Shown here: positions 39,164 to 49,380 of the stretch, in pieces
Numbering within the stretch: the first letter of the stretch is position 1
Layout: every line of letters starts with the position of its first letter
From: Hofstenia miamia
Lineage: Eukaryota > Xenacoelomorpha > Acoela
Reading direction: 5' to 3'
DNA: 64,000 nt
NCBI GenBank assembly: GCA_004352715.1
Contig: SCFE01000032.1
Coordinates: forward strand, 2,164,663-2,228,662
Translations under genes and position numbers: made by a program
Notes under the pieces: generated by a model
Database searches by the model: none
The model's input: the letters and a program-made list of their open reading frames with translations, nothing else
Told to the model about the DNA's origin: nothing

Positions 39164-39574
39164 ATGAGTAAACGTTACACGTCAGTCCAGCGATTTCACC
39201 TTGCTCGGCTTTTTGAACAGCATCGCTCAGTTGTGATTGTTCAGCGTTCGTATGCTCAATTCTTTAAACATCGTCCTCGTGATCCTCGGCCAAAAATTCC
39301 ATGGTTTTCATTGTTTTATATAGTTTCTGTTGTTCCATTACTTAAAGCAATAAATTTTTACATTTAATTTCCATAGTTTTCATTGTTTTATTCATAAATC
39401 GTGACGATAAATCGAACTCATAAATTATAATAAAAGTAAATAAAAGCATACGGACATAAAATTCCCAGGTATTGTCTTTTGTTTGCAAAAAGTTCCGGTA
39501 TAACATCTTCATCATGGGTCAAATGGGAATCGATTGAAATCAGCCAGGTTTGACTGAAACACCCTGTATAAATG
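39164..39574 (+). mobile_element. Internally deleted mariner derivative
   Basis: The + strand starts MSKRYTSVQRFHLARLFEQH, then SVVIVQRSYAQFF, an N-terminal helix-turn-helix like that of the family at 37.7 kb. After about 45 residues the similarity stops. The next DNA holds a small tandem duplication (catggttttcattgttttat against catagttttcattgttttat), and the block ends at ACACCCTGTATAA (39562-39574), a mariner-type terminus. The whole catalytic domain appears to have been removed. No clear left terminus was found. Confidence 0.55.
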
Positions 39575-40003
39575 TCCACGAAATACAATAATTATTTCAC
39601 TCATTGCTTTAATGTAATGAGTAAATATCTTTGATGACTACAATTTGTAGTCAAACATCTGATAGGGTTTAATGAAAATGTCAGGAGCTTACTCTATTAA
39701 TTGTATGATATGAATACTTCTTTGTGAATGCAGATTTTGTAAATTCCAATCGTTGCACTGTAGGAAAACGAATGCTTCTTATGCATTGCGTGAATCTCAT
39801 TTTCATTTCTGTTCTTGCGAGCATGCGAAAATTAACTCTAGGGAAAAGACCAATAATACTTCACAAACTTGAAGTTCATAGCGAATATGACAAAGGTCGA
39901 CCAAGAATTTAAGAAACTACGAGCTGAACATAGTTTTAATGTTTAATTTTTCAACAGAAACATCACTGAACAAAATCCTGCTAATCTTTTGCCCAAGTAC
40001 ACC

Positions 40004-40210
40004 AGGGCTGTAAGTAGGCATCAACCCAAGTTTTCGAATTGGGTTGGGTTGGTACAAATGATAAAATCTTATAAACATATATAAACAGGTTTGGTTAATG
40101 TTTCAAAGTAAGTGAGGTCATTATTATCTTATCAGAAACATGGAAGAAGCATGCCTGGTTTAAATTTGGGTCACATCTAGACAAAACATTTTTTACCTAT
40201 TTACAGCCCT
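40004..40210. mobile_element. Small inverted-repeat element (MITE-like), about 207 bp
   Basis: The left end is AGGGCTGTAAGTAGG and the right end, read on the other strand, is AGGGCTGTAAATAGG, 14 of 15 identical. The flanks (agtacacc and agttacacc) are near copies differing by one base insertion. The interior contains GGGTTGGGTTGG words. The right end and flank also occur in repeat R-B at 26395, so the element may have been copied together with its neighbourhood. Confidence 0.55.
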
Positions 40211-40421
40211 AGTTACACCCTAGCATACTTAAGATAAAGTCTAGCATTGCTTTTACACGTTATAAGAAATTAGAACATTCATAGATAACTTGTTATAAGA
40301 AATTAGAACATTTTTCTAGAATAGAACATGGAAATGATGAACAAATTTTGTCGTTGTATTCATTCAATCAAAGTGTTGTCAACGTATTTATTGCCTTTGA
40401 CGGGAAACAGCTGGGAAATCT
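40195..40421 (+). repeat. Dispersed repeat family R-B, copy 2
   Basis: Matches 26395-26613. It has an extra local tandem duplication of ttataagaaattagaacatt (around 40260-40315) that copy 1 lacks. Beyond 40421 the two copies diverge. Confidence 0.8.
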
Positions 40422-41117
40422 CTTGAGGCCAGAGTGTTTGAAACACATCAAACGTTTCTCTGTTTGGCTTCGTATGAGAATTATCTCTTTAAATGAACAT
40501 CTAACTATAGATTTCTTTAAATACGTTTGTAATGCATAATGCAATTACACCTCTTAATTAAAATGATTTTAGTTATTGATCACAGCATGCCACTTGGAAC
40601 ATTTTAAATTGCAGTATTTTAAATGCAGAAGTTTACAAATTGATAAAACTTTATAACAAGATAATGTTTTTATTTGCTTTGAATTAAAATTGATGTAGTA
40701 AAATCAAATACTACTGATTAACGTGATTTAAAAATGTCAATATGAGTTCTCAGTGGGACTGACTAATGCAAGTTCAATGCTCGACTTCAAATATGATAAT
40801 ATATTACTGTAATATATAAAATATTGCAAGCTATTATGCAAGGCTACTATCCTAGTCATCACTAATATTTATTCTTGATGTATTGTAGCAGAACATATCG
40901 AACCCAACTGAGTAATTACTAAAAATGTTTTACATAAATAGAAGTGAGAACAAAAAATTTTGTATTAGGGAAATGATCTCGTCGTTAATCATGCTTAACA
41001 AAAATATCGTAAATTAATGCATGAAATTCTAATTTGAACTATTTTTAAAATGAATAAAAGTTTTGTTATTAAAAATAAATAAAAACATTAATCTTTTAAG
41101 TTGGAATGTCAATTTTA

Positions 41118-41141
41118 ATATATATATATATATATATATAN
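41118..41141. repeat. (AT)n microsatellite ending in a single N
   Basis: The TA tract meets one N at 41141 and then directly the truncated gag frame. The junction may be an assembly join rather than a biological breakpoint. Confidence 0.9.
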
Positions 41142-41419
41142 TCATTGGTTCCTCGTTTAAAGTAATCATCAAGTTTCTTCATGACATTTTCGAATTTATT
41201 TTTATCCTCTGTTCTTGGCCATGTAAAATTCGTGAAAACTTCATTTGCTGCGTCTCCAATGCATCGAAGCAGAATTCCAATTTTAACCTTGTCCGGCTTT
41301 TCGTCAACCTCAGTGGCTTCCATGAACAGCATAAAGCTTCGTTTCCATTTGGTCCATTCGATTGCTATACTTGGACTATCGATATCAAAGGGAAGAGGCT
41401 TCAATGTTTCGAATGCCAT
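41142..41419 (-). pseudogene. Ty3/gypsy retrotransposon gag, N-terminal fragment
   Basis: Reading the minus strand from the ATG at 41419 gives a clean 92-residue fragment with PFDIDSPSIAIEWTKWKRSF, then an EATEVDEKPDKVKIGIL stretch and a LDDYF stretch near its end. This layout (aromatic-rich helix, KIGILLRCIG, then F-NVM-KLDDYF) is typical of gypsy-type gag proteins that later lead to a CCHC zinc knuckle. The frame is cut by the TA tract at 41141; no knuckle, protease or RT follows. The ATG overlaps the primer-binding site right next to the LTR, so the leader is very short. Confidence 0.8.
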
Positions 41420-41435
41420 CCCACCTCTGTCACCA
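41418..41435 (-). other. Retrotransposon primer-binding site, tRNA-Leu-like
   Basis: On the minus strand TGGTGACAGAGGTGGGAT starts immediately after the LTR. Its complement, ATCCCACCTCTGTCACCA, has the form of a tRNA 3' end with CCA. The sequence resembles leucine tRNA ends, judged from memory of the general pattern. Confidence 0.55.
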
Positions 41436-41615
41436 TGTAATGATTTGACAGTACAAATGAGTAAAATCGTTTTATTAAAACACAAGCGACAAAGATTACA
41501 ATTATATACAATATACACTACAGGGTGACAAGTATGCCAGGACGCATCATGGTAAATATTAACTAGTGTGCCAGTACATCCTAGGCAACTATGAGTTAAC
41601 GTAACCAATACAACA
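41436..41615 (-). mobile_element. Ty3/gypsy long terminal repeat, about 180 bp
   Basis: On the minus strand the block begins TGTTGTATTGG and ends TCATTACA, so it has the TGT...ACA borders of an LTR, contains AATAAA (complement at 41471-41476), and is followed directly by the primer-binding site and gag. The outer border at 41615 is placed from the TG...CA rule; no second LTR is in the window to confirm it. Confidence 0.65.
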
Positions 41616-41639
41616 GTGTTGTTTCTAAATTAACATTTG

Positions 41640-42190
41640 CAATGAAATCTAAAAGGTTGCAGTTTGCCAGAAAGCATGTGAATTAGTCTGCGTAACACTG
41701 GCAAAAAGTTTGTTTTTATGATGAGGCAACTTTTGAGTGTCATGGAGCTTCTAAGCGACGCGTATGGCAGCCAAACGGATCCACCACCTCTGCATGAGAA
41801 ATCCAAGCACTCCACAAAAGTAATGCCCTAGGGCATCATAAGGTTTAATGGCGCTGGGCACTTACATTTTTGTGAAGTCATAATGAACGCATCTCAATAC
41901 CTAAAAGTAGTTTAAACAAGCGCTTTACCTTAACTACAAGAGTGGTTTAATGACAGTGACTTTATATACAAGAGTTGAAAGAAATTTTTTTAATGAAAAT
42001 GGTGGTCATGCAATTCGCCTGATTTGAATCCCATTGAGAACATATCGAGATGCTCAAACGCAAAATTGGGGGAAATAAACATTGGCATCATGACCCTACG
42101 CTTCAGACCACAATAAAGTCTGTGATTGATAGCATGTCTCGCAGGATGGCAGCAGTTATTGCCACAAGAGGTGCTCATACAACTTATTGA
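41640..42190 (+). pseudogene. Tc1-like transposase remnant
   Basis: The + strand, in shifting frames, reads KRLQFARKHVN, then WQKVCFYDEATFECHGASKR and RVWQPNG (first catalytic Asp block), later a frame-broken NSPDLNPIEN (the classic Tc1 motif before the last acidic residue), and finally VIDSMSRRMAAVIATRGAHT close to the end. The order and spacing fit a Tc1 transposase from its middle to its C-terminus. Several stops and frameshifts make it inactive. It adjoins the gypsy LTR, whose insertion may have removed its N-terminal half. Confidence 0.85.
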
Positions 42191-43012
42191 ATGAACTTAT
42201 TAAGAGCTGATAAATTTTAATGTGTTTACTTTGTTTTTATATTTATACTTAGTAGAAATGCAGCGTGTTTGTGTAATAGATATTTTTATTGTAAAAATAT
42301 GCTTTNTGATAATGAATGCATCAAAATACCGCACTAAAAAAGGAAAGATTTAGAGAAACGATCATTTCAGATGTAATCATGTAATATTTACTTCAACCTC
42401 TATTAGACTTACTAACTTCTCAAACATTGCTCCTTCTCTATGACTATTTTTAACATTACCAGGAACAAAGTGTTAAGGGAAGCGTTTTTCTCATCATTGT
42501 ATTAATCAGAAGAGTTTGTCAATGATTCAGCAAGGTTTGAACACTTTGTCTATTATGAACTTTGAGCATGATGCTTGCAAAAACTTAGATTTTAGTAAAA
42601 CATATTCAGGAAAAGGCACGAATGAAAAAATCGTTTTCCATTTGCATTTTGAAGGTCTTTATAGAAAAATTTTCCATATGTATATAATTTGAGATTTTTG
42701 AAAAATTCTAGTCTTCACTATTCAATTTATTATATATTTGAAATATGTTATTTGACAAAATCTATAAATAGATATAAATATTTCAGCCAAAATCGTCAGA
42801 CAGTATTTACAAATATTTCTGAAAACTGGCCATGTTGCTCATTTACAACATTCTAATAATTCATCAATATTATCTGACGTGGTAATATCCTTGGTTATAA
42901 TTATGTTACATGGTTACCATCAAATCAATTTTAATTTGGCAATCAATTCTGTAATTGGTAATGGTCAATTAATTTGATTTTAAATATTCTTTCCTTGGCC
43001 TTTTACATATGT
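42191..43012. other. AT-rich DNA without a recognised gene
   Basis: It contains a single ambiguous base (N at 42306) and, at 42880-42980, a patch of TCAATT/TTTGAT words like those at 22283. Confidence 0.6.
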
Positions 43013-43013
43013 A

Positions 43014-43060
<47 letters not shown>
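43013..43060. repeat. (TAA)n microsatellite
   Basis: About 16 TAA units directly before the R4-like retrotransposon fragment. Confidence 0.95.
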
Positions 43061-43540
43061 GTGGTATGAGCACAAGCCACAAAGCGTCATAGAAAATGAG
43101 AAGGTTAAGATACTGTGGGACTTCAACATACAGACGAGCAAAGTGATAGAAGCACGGAGGCCAGACATAGTAGTGATAGACAAAGAGCAAAGATTAGGAA
43201 CAGTGATAGACATAGCAGTACCAAAGGACAGAAATGTAGAAAGCAAGGAGAAAGAGAAGATAGACAAGTACAGGGAGTTGGCAGAGGAAATAGAAAGGCT
43301 GTGGAAGCTAAAGAAAGTTGAAGTAGTCCCAGTAGTTGTAGGAGCACTAGGAGCAGTGAGTAAGAAGCATAAGAGATACTTGGAGGAGTTGGGAGTACCA
43401 AAGTGGGGAAGAGCAGTAGCACAGAAGGCAGCATTGTTAGGAACAGCTAGAGTCCTGAGGAAAGCTCTCAGACTCCCTGGGAACTGGTGAGTTCCCCGAG
43501 CTAAGAGGGATACCAGCATGAAGCTGTGAGATGCAAGGAT
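43059..43540 (+). CDS. R4/Dong-like non-LTR retrotransposon, 3' end with endonuclease domain
   Basis: An open frame from the end of the TAA tract (KWYEHKPQSVIENEKVKILW..., no start codon, 5'-truncated) to a TGA at 43488-43490, about 143 codons. It contains ARRPDIVVID, then VIDIAVPKD, a charged helix (KYRELAEEIERLWKLKKVEV) and a GALG patch, ending near RKALRLPGNW. This is the C-terminal restriction-like endonuclease region of R2/R4-type site-specific retrotransposons; the R-P-D and following acidic residues are the expected active-site pattern. A 50-bp 3' tail leads straight into a new TAA repeat (43541-43556). The Bombyx element Dong, of the R4 clade, is known to insert in TAA repeats, which matches this setting. 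The RT domain is absent. The frame has no stops and base use is distinctly GC-richer than around it, suggesting a young insertion. Confidence 0.8.
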
Positions 43541-43560
43541 AATAATAATAATAATAAATA
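43541..43560. repeat. (TAA)n at the 3' end of the R4-like element
   Basis: Five to six TAA units at the element's 3' end, the counterpart of the longer tract at 43013-43060. Confidence 0.9.
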
Positions 43561-43654
43561 AAATTATTTCTAAAGCGCAAATATACGCACACGCAAGATT
43601 TATATATATTAAAACTGCTGAGTTTCGACTGCGTCAACAAAATTGTAGTAAATT

Positions 43655-45655
43655 AACTACCAGCATAATGAAATGCACGCTCAAACAAAATCTGTTTTAA
43701 CTTTCTTTTAAACAGGGTATGATTCACCTCAAATCTTAAAATGGATGGTGGGGAATTCCAAAGTTTCGGCCCAAAAGTGCAAAAGGAAGCAGCTCCTGCA
43801 GTTGAAATGCATTTTGGGGAAACTAATAAATGCTGATCAGACTAACATAAATCGCGATTTGGTATCTATAATTGAAGTAATTCGGTTAGATATTTAGGTT
43901 TGTGAATGTAGATAATTCTATGGATAGTACATATGATCTTATGATCAATTCTCTCTTTTATTGATAAATTTTTTTAACTTCTTCAGCAATGCTAGAGCAC
44001 AATACTTCCTAGGTTTTCACAAAATTACTCTTGTTGCAAAATTGAGTAAGCGTTTCTGTAAATTTGTACTACAATAAATTAAGAGGGTGTTTCCATAATC
44101 CAAACGTGGCAATACAATAGATTTCACTAGAGTAGCTGTTGATGCAACAGTAAAGCAATGCCGAATCCTCATAATATTACGCAGATAATATAATGCAGTT
44201 ACCCTAACTTTGTTCACATGTATTCTTTATTCATCTTTAAATTTGTTTCAAAGAAGACACCAAGGTTCTTTGCTGATGCTGATTCCTCTATCAATACCTC
44301 GCCAATGCGGACAAGGATTGGTTCCGAAAAATTTTCTATACGTCTACTAGTTCCAACAAGCGGATGTTCTGGTTTAGCATCATTAATCGTGAGCCGGTTC
44401 TTGAACATCCATGATTTTATCTCATCAATGCAGATTTTCAAGCGTGAAACTTGATCATTGTTTGGAACAAAACCCATATAGAGCTTGGTGTCATCAGCAT
44501 ATAAATGGTTTTCGATATTGTATAAACGCACCAGTTCACCAAGAGGCAAGGTATATGTACTAAAAAGCAAAAGTCCCAAAATTGAGGCTTGTGGTACTCC
44601 AGTATTTAATGGAAAATCTAGTGATACAGAGGAGCCAATTTCTACTTTCTGCTTTCTCCCAGTTAAATAGAATATAAACCAATCAAGAACTGAGCCAGAA
44701 ATGCCATAAAGATAATGTAAACGTTGAATAAGTATAGAATGATCCAATGTATTAAAAGCGGCAGATACGTCGAATAAAATAACAATTCCACACATTCCAT
44801 TATCCATCATCAATAGATCATTCTTTACTCGAGGTAATGCTGATCCAGTTGAATAATACTTTGTATATGCTGATTGGGATTTTTCTCTCATTCAATACCT
44901 ATCTAAATTATCATTCAATTGTGATGAAACTACCCTTTCCAAAATTTTCGCCTTGAGAGAAATATTCAAAACAGGTCGATGGTAATTCTTTGTTGCAATT
45001 TGGTTTCTTTAGAAGAGGATGAACTATGGCTTCTTTGCATATTTCCGGTACAGTACTGCACTTGAAAGTACGATTTATAAAATTTAAAATTTGCAAAAAT
45101 TTCTTAATGTAATTGCAGTAGCAATACAGAGAATTTTCTTGGAAAGGGATCTAAATTACAGGTTTTGATGGGGAAATTTTTGAGAAGATAAAAAATGTCA
45201 TCAAACGTAATTAAGTTAAATTGTTGAAATAAAGGAACAATAGGAATTTAATAAAACTATGTTACGATGTGACAGATATAATCAGTAAAGGCTGCAGTTA
45301 AATTTGACACACTATCATGAAAAAACTCGGCAAATCTATTAGCAAGTTCACATTCATTTTCGTCATCAGGTAGAGATCTTATTTCAGTAAATTGACCCAT
45401 CAATCTTTTACTCAATGAGAAAATAAATTTAGAATTTCCAAAATTTTCAGTAATCTGTTGGATGATATATTTACCTTTGGTCTTCCCAAACTCATTTTCA
45501 AAAACGTTTTCAGTATTTCAATCAATTGAGTTAATGCAACTGAATCCAAAAATGAACCAAATTCTTCAAGTTTGGATGATGTATTATTTAAAACCAACAT
45601 TAAAAATACTCAACACGTTCATCAATAGATGTGGTCATATTTAAAATTTCATAGG
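43655..45655 (-). pseudogene. CR1/L2-like non-LTR retrotransposon, RT pseudogene
   Basis: On the minus strand, in order: an N-terminal linker (LPDDENECELANRF, AEFFHDSVSN, around 45300-45380), then the RT entry (TVPEICKEAIVHPLLKKP, about 45040), then a 225-residue RT core at 44214-44891 with SAYTKYYSTGSALPRVKNDL, LFDVSAAFNTLDHS, NTGVPQASILGLLLF, and the catalytic YADDTKLYMGF. At 44017-44217, after a frameshift, the thumb follows (KVRVTALYYLRNIMRIRHC, LPRLDYGNTLL), and at 43655-43800 the tail (GPKLWNSPPSILRFEVN, LKQILFERAF). The endonuclease domain is missing, so the copy is 5'-truncated. The frameshift near 44215 and breaks above 44900 make it inactive. It lies beside the R4-like element, both in the long intron. 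Confidence 0.9.
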
Positions 45656-46217
45656 CTTGGAGAAAATTGCATGAAAATGTTAAAAAACAGTTTTCCCTTT
45701 ATAAATGACTCATGCAGTTAGGGTCAAGAAAATTTTGAAAGTGCGTTTACAATGTACAATGTAATAAATTAAAAATAAATTGAAAATAAATGGCTGGATT
45801 GAACAATTGAGTTTAACATTATTTTGCTAAGCACCAGAAAAATTAATGTGATGTTACAGCATTTCTCTCGTGTTGAATTGCAAAAAATACTTTATAGGCA
45901 ATCAATATTCCCCATATATTTCCAGAAGATCCCCGATCGCTCAAATATAATGCCAACCCCATAAGAAAACTATATGCATGCACCTTTGTGCGTTATTTGA
46001 ATGAATATATCGGAAATTAACTCACTTTAATTCTACTTTGTAATGCAACTCATTAAAGTTATTTTAAACATTTTATCATAAATATATATCTACAACTTAC
46101 ATTTCGCTGTTTTATGAAAACTTTTAGTTCTTTCCAAACTAATAATTGATAAAAATATCAGTTTAGATAACTCACAAGTATAGATTTAATATCAGTTTGA
46201 GTAATTAATCTTCTTAG

Positions 46218-46390
46218 ATCGAGAAGTACTGGAAGAAGACATTCTAAGCAGGAAGAACTCCAAGGAATTCTTGATGATCAAACATTTGACGGTGTATTTT
46301 CAAAAGAAGACTTAAAAAAATGGTATGCAAAATTCAACAAGGATAACCCCAGTGGAGTCATTGGCATTAACGAAATTAAAAAACTTTTCC
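46218..46390 (+). CDS. EF-hand calcium-sensor gene, exon with degenerate EF-hand 1
   Basis: The exon lies between an acceptor (taatcttcttag) and a strong donor (CC|GTAAGT). It encodes 57 residues: a basic start (SRSTGRRHSKQEELQ, giving R-R-H-S), then FSKEDLKKWYAKFNKDNPSG and an EIKKLF helix. W-Y-x-x-F followed by K-D-x-P-S-G is the hallmark of EF-hand 1 in neuronal calcium sensors, where a Cys-Pro pair kills calcium binding. Here the Cys is replaced by Asn but the Pro stays. The exon has no in-frame ATG and starts with one base of a split codon, so an upstream exon ending in phase 2 must exist; 7280-7626 fits. Its 3' end in phase 1 joins the next exon as CAG (Gln). Proteins of this family sense calcium at membranes and regulate channels, cyclases or kinases; which partner applies cannot be read here. 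Confidence 0.9.
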
Positions 46391-49282
46391 GTAAGTTAAT
46401 ATTAATACTTTTTAGTATGCATTTAAGTTGAGTGAATAACTTTTTGTTGATTTAATTAATTTTGCTTTTCTATGTTCGATTAATTAATTATTTGCAAATT
46501 TGTTGCCTTCAGTTTAAATCTGGAATTTCCAAAAATAGAATATTAATAATTGAACTATTAAACTAGTTATTAATTGTTGACCTAATAGTTAAGCTATCCT
46601 AGAAATATTTACCAGAAGTTAAATATTAGTGTTTACTCTTTGTGTGGATAGTAAATCATCTATAAAGCATAAACTACTATAATATTTAAGCAAATCCATA
46701 ATTGTTATGAAAGATAATTTAATAAATTTTGACAGGGAAGTAAATAGTTAATTTCCTTATTAGAAAAGTATTTATTTATATAGTGGATACATTTGTTGAA
46801 ATTTCTTGTTAGCAAATGACAGTCAACAGCTGCTTTACACAAACCTGTCTCTTTCAATTTAAATTATGCAAATTGAGTAACTGTCGGAAATGTAGAAATG
46901 GCGTTTCAAGGCTTATACGAGATCTTATTTTTAGAATTCTGTTTTCAAGGTAGGTGATGAATTTCTGTGCAGAGGCTTTTCAATTTTCTAGACAGTAATT
47001 CAAGACAATTGCGATAAATTGAAATATACTGCTATTATTAACATATCCTATATTACCTTTCTCATTGTGCTTTCTGAAAAAATTGCTTGCTCCACATTTG
47101 TGTATAATAGTCTTGCGCCAATTTTGCTTTAAATTTTGAATTAGTTTTCATGTTATGTTGGATTTAATTAAAAAGTAATAATTTTTACGATAATAATAAA
47201 TAATAATAATACTAAAAGACTTCAATTTCATAGAATTAGGTACAAAACAAAATAGAAAACCAAAAATCATCTTATCTGCATGATAGCATCATGAACACTG
47301 TGAAATTATGAAACAATAATTTCGACTATTGCAAAACAACACCAACTACAAGGCTTCTAGAAATCAAACAGTTTTAAATACGTAAAGTTGTACGATCTTA
47401 GGCTCAACTTAAATATATGGCGATCTAGGTATGCGCCTAAATTGGTAAAATATATGAGAAAATTTCGAGTGGAATAATTTTTTCAAATTAGCCACCAAAT
47501 GAATGCTATATCTCTAAAGAATATAATGAAAAGCCATGCTAAGGGAAAGCCACTCTCTACCTTGTCTCATAACGACTATCTTCATTAACAAGATGGGCTT
47601 GTTCTCGCTCTTAGATCTCGCTCATATCTTCAATGCACGACACATTCAAAACCTAAAATTCCTCCTAATCAATTCTATATTTTCTAAGGGTAATAATGTC
47701 GCATTTGTATTGAATTAATCGCACTATACCATTATGAGATAATTGTCACAAGTGACACTATTACCAAAAACCTACAGTTAGCCACTTCAGGAGCATTCTG
47801 AAGCTAAAGCAGGATGTCATTCAACCTGCATTTGCGGCATAGCAGGAACACTAATGACTCAAGTAAAAATGTATTGCTTATAGCTTAACGACAGTTTCGT
47901 CTTGCAATAGATTTTCACATAGCAAACATTTTCTTGAAAGCTCGACAATATTCTCTTTAATAAATACAGCAATCCCAAATTAAATAAGCCTGTAGTTAGC
48001 TAATTGGGCAGCAGTATTGATGTAGCATTCATCAGATACAGTATGTAAAGAAGCATTATCTCATTACAGTCCTTAGTAATCCATATAGTTTTTAATCAAA
48101 AAGACGTTAAACATTTAAGTGTTATTCCTTGAGCAGTTTCTAGAAGAGGTAATGAAGTAATATCTGGAAAAAATATTTCGGCAGCACACAAGACCTGTCC
48201 ATAGTAAGTTTTTGAAGTCATGTTTTCTCAAGGCTCAAAGATCCACAAGCCTAAATGGAATCTGAGGTAGGGTTTCAACGATTTTTAACCACTGTTGAAA
48301 AATAAGTTGAGGTGTTCACAACTTCTTTTATATTTATTTAATAATTTGTTTTCACAATAATCTCCTGCTTAAACATTTCATACCTAAGGAATACTCATGA
48401 TGAGCATGGAAATCTAGAATCACTTTGTTGGACTCATGGACAGCCAATATCCAGATATTAGCTTTTTGGAAATCTTGAAAATTATTCCGATTTTGCGCCT
48501 GCTCCAGCTGATGAACTATAAAAATGCACTCCAGGCGAATTTTATTGATATATCATGATTACTTTGCTTTCATGTATTTATCATTTCTATGTATAATTGA
48601 TACAGTAGTCCCACAGAAAAAAAAACCCTAGCCCTACCATATACCAAATGCTACCTCTGACTTGCTGAACAAATTTTAAAACTATGCATATTTATTTGTT
48701 TTAATTGTACTCACTTATAGCATTGAAGTCCATGAACCCTTAATTCTTCGGTAAATATAACAAGAACCTTTTTAAAATATATTTTTAGCATTATATTGCA
48801 ATTTTCCAAAAAAAAATGTTTTGAAGGGGATCTACTTTAACTAATGGTAAAGTCATTTGAGTTATTATAATATGATAGTTACTGCATATTGCCAATATAG
48901 CAGTGAGGATTGCAAATACTACGTGCAGTTTTCAATAAACGATTATATAAATATTGAATTTTTTTGGGCAGAAATTCTGATTTCAATTGAAACATTCATG
49001 TACATCTAGAAGTAAATTTAAGAAGGAAGGAGTTCAAAGATGTTTTCATTTATTAACAAAACAGGTACTATAAACCGGGTACTTTCTTAGAGTTGAACGT
49101 GCATTAAGCCTGTATATAAGACATTTACACCAGTTTGTTCCTAGCCAACAATAATTTCTGATTGGGGTAGAGAAAAATGTCTTTCTCGAATCTCGCTCAA
49201 TCAGTTATTTCGGTTTTTTTTAAGTCTATCATTCTGCATTTGTATTTTAATCATTGATGCATTCCAAACTCTACTATAATTA

Positions 49283-49380
49283 ATTGAGAAACTGTGGAAA
49301 TTGAAGAAAACCGAAGTAACCCAATAGGGGCAATGACAAGAAAAACAGATAATAATAATAATAGTAATAAAAATAGCAAT
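49283..49380 (+). pseudogene. Second R4/Dong-like fragment with TAA-type tail
   Basis: The + strand reads IEKLWKLKKTEVTQ, matching IERLWKLKKVEVVP in the copy at 43059, then a stop and a gggcaatgacaagaaaaac stretch that runs straight into gataataataataatagtaa. So a short piece of the same family survives with its TAA tail, after an internal deletion. Confidence 0.65.

Larger units (their letters stand above)
7627..46217 (+). other. Putative first intron of the calcium-sensor gene, filled with repeats
   Basis: If the exons at 7280 and 46218 belong together, this is one intron of about 38.6 kb. It holds two large assembly gaps and most of the transposon remnants listed separately. No other convincing host exon was found in it. 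Stretches with nothing recognisable include 7627-8919, 9922-13922, 14453-17060, 17401-18300, 18580-21300, 22450-23550, 23999-25180, 29000-31029 and 36220-36869. Confidence 0.4.

Noticed and set aside
43115-43519. Several open frames in other phases and on the minus strand
   Set aside because: Shadows of the GC-richer R4-like frame; they are low-complexity Ser/Leu or Arg/Lys-rich.
47536-48260. Possible old coding region in the intron (frames with LLDLAHIFNARHIQ and similar)
   Set aside because: Slightly GC-richer than its surroundings, but no motif of a transposon or host family could be followed through it.
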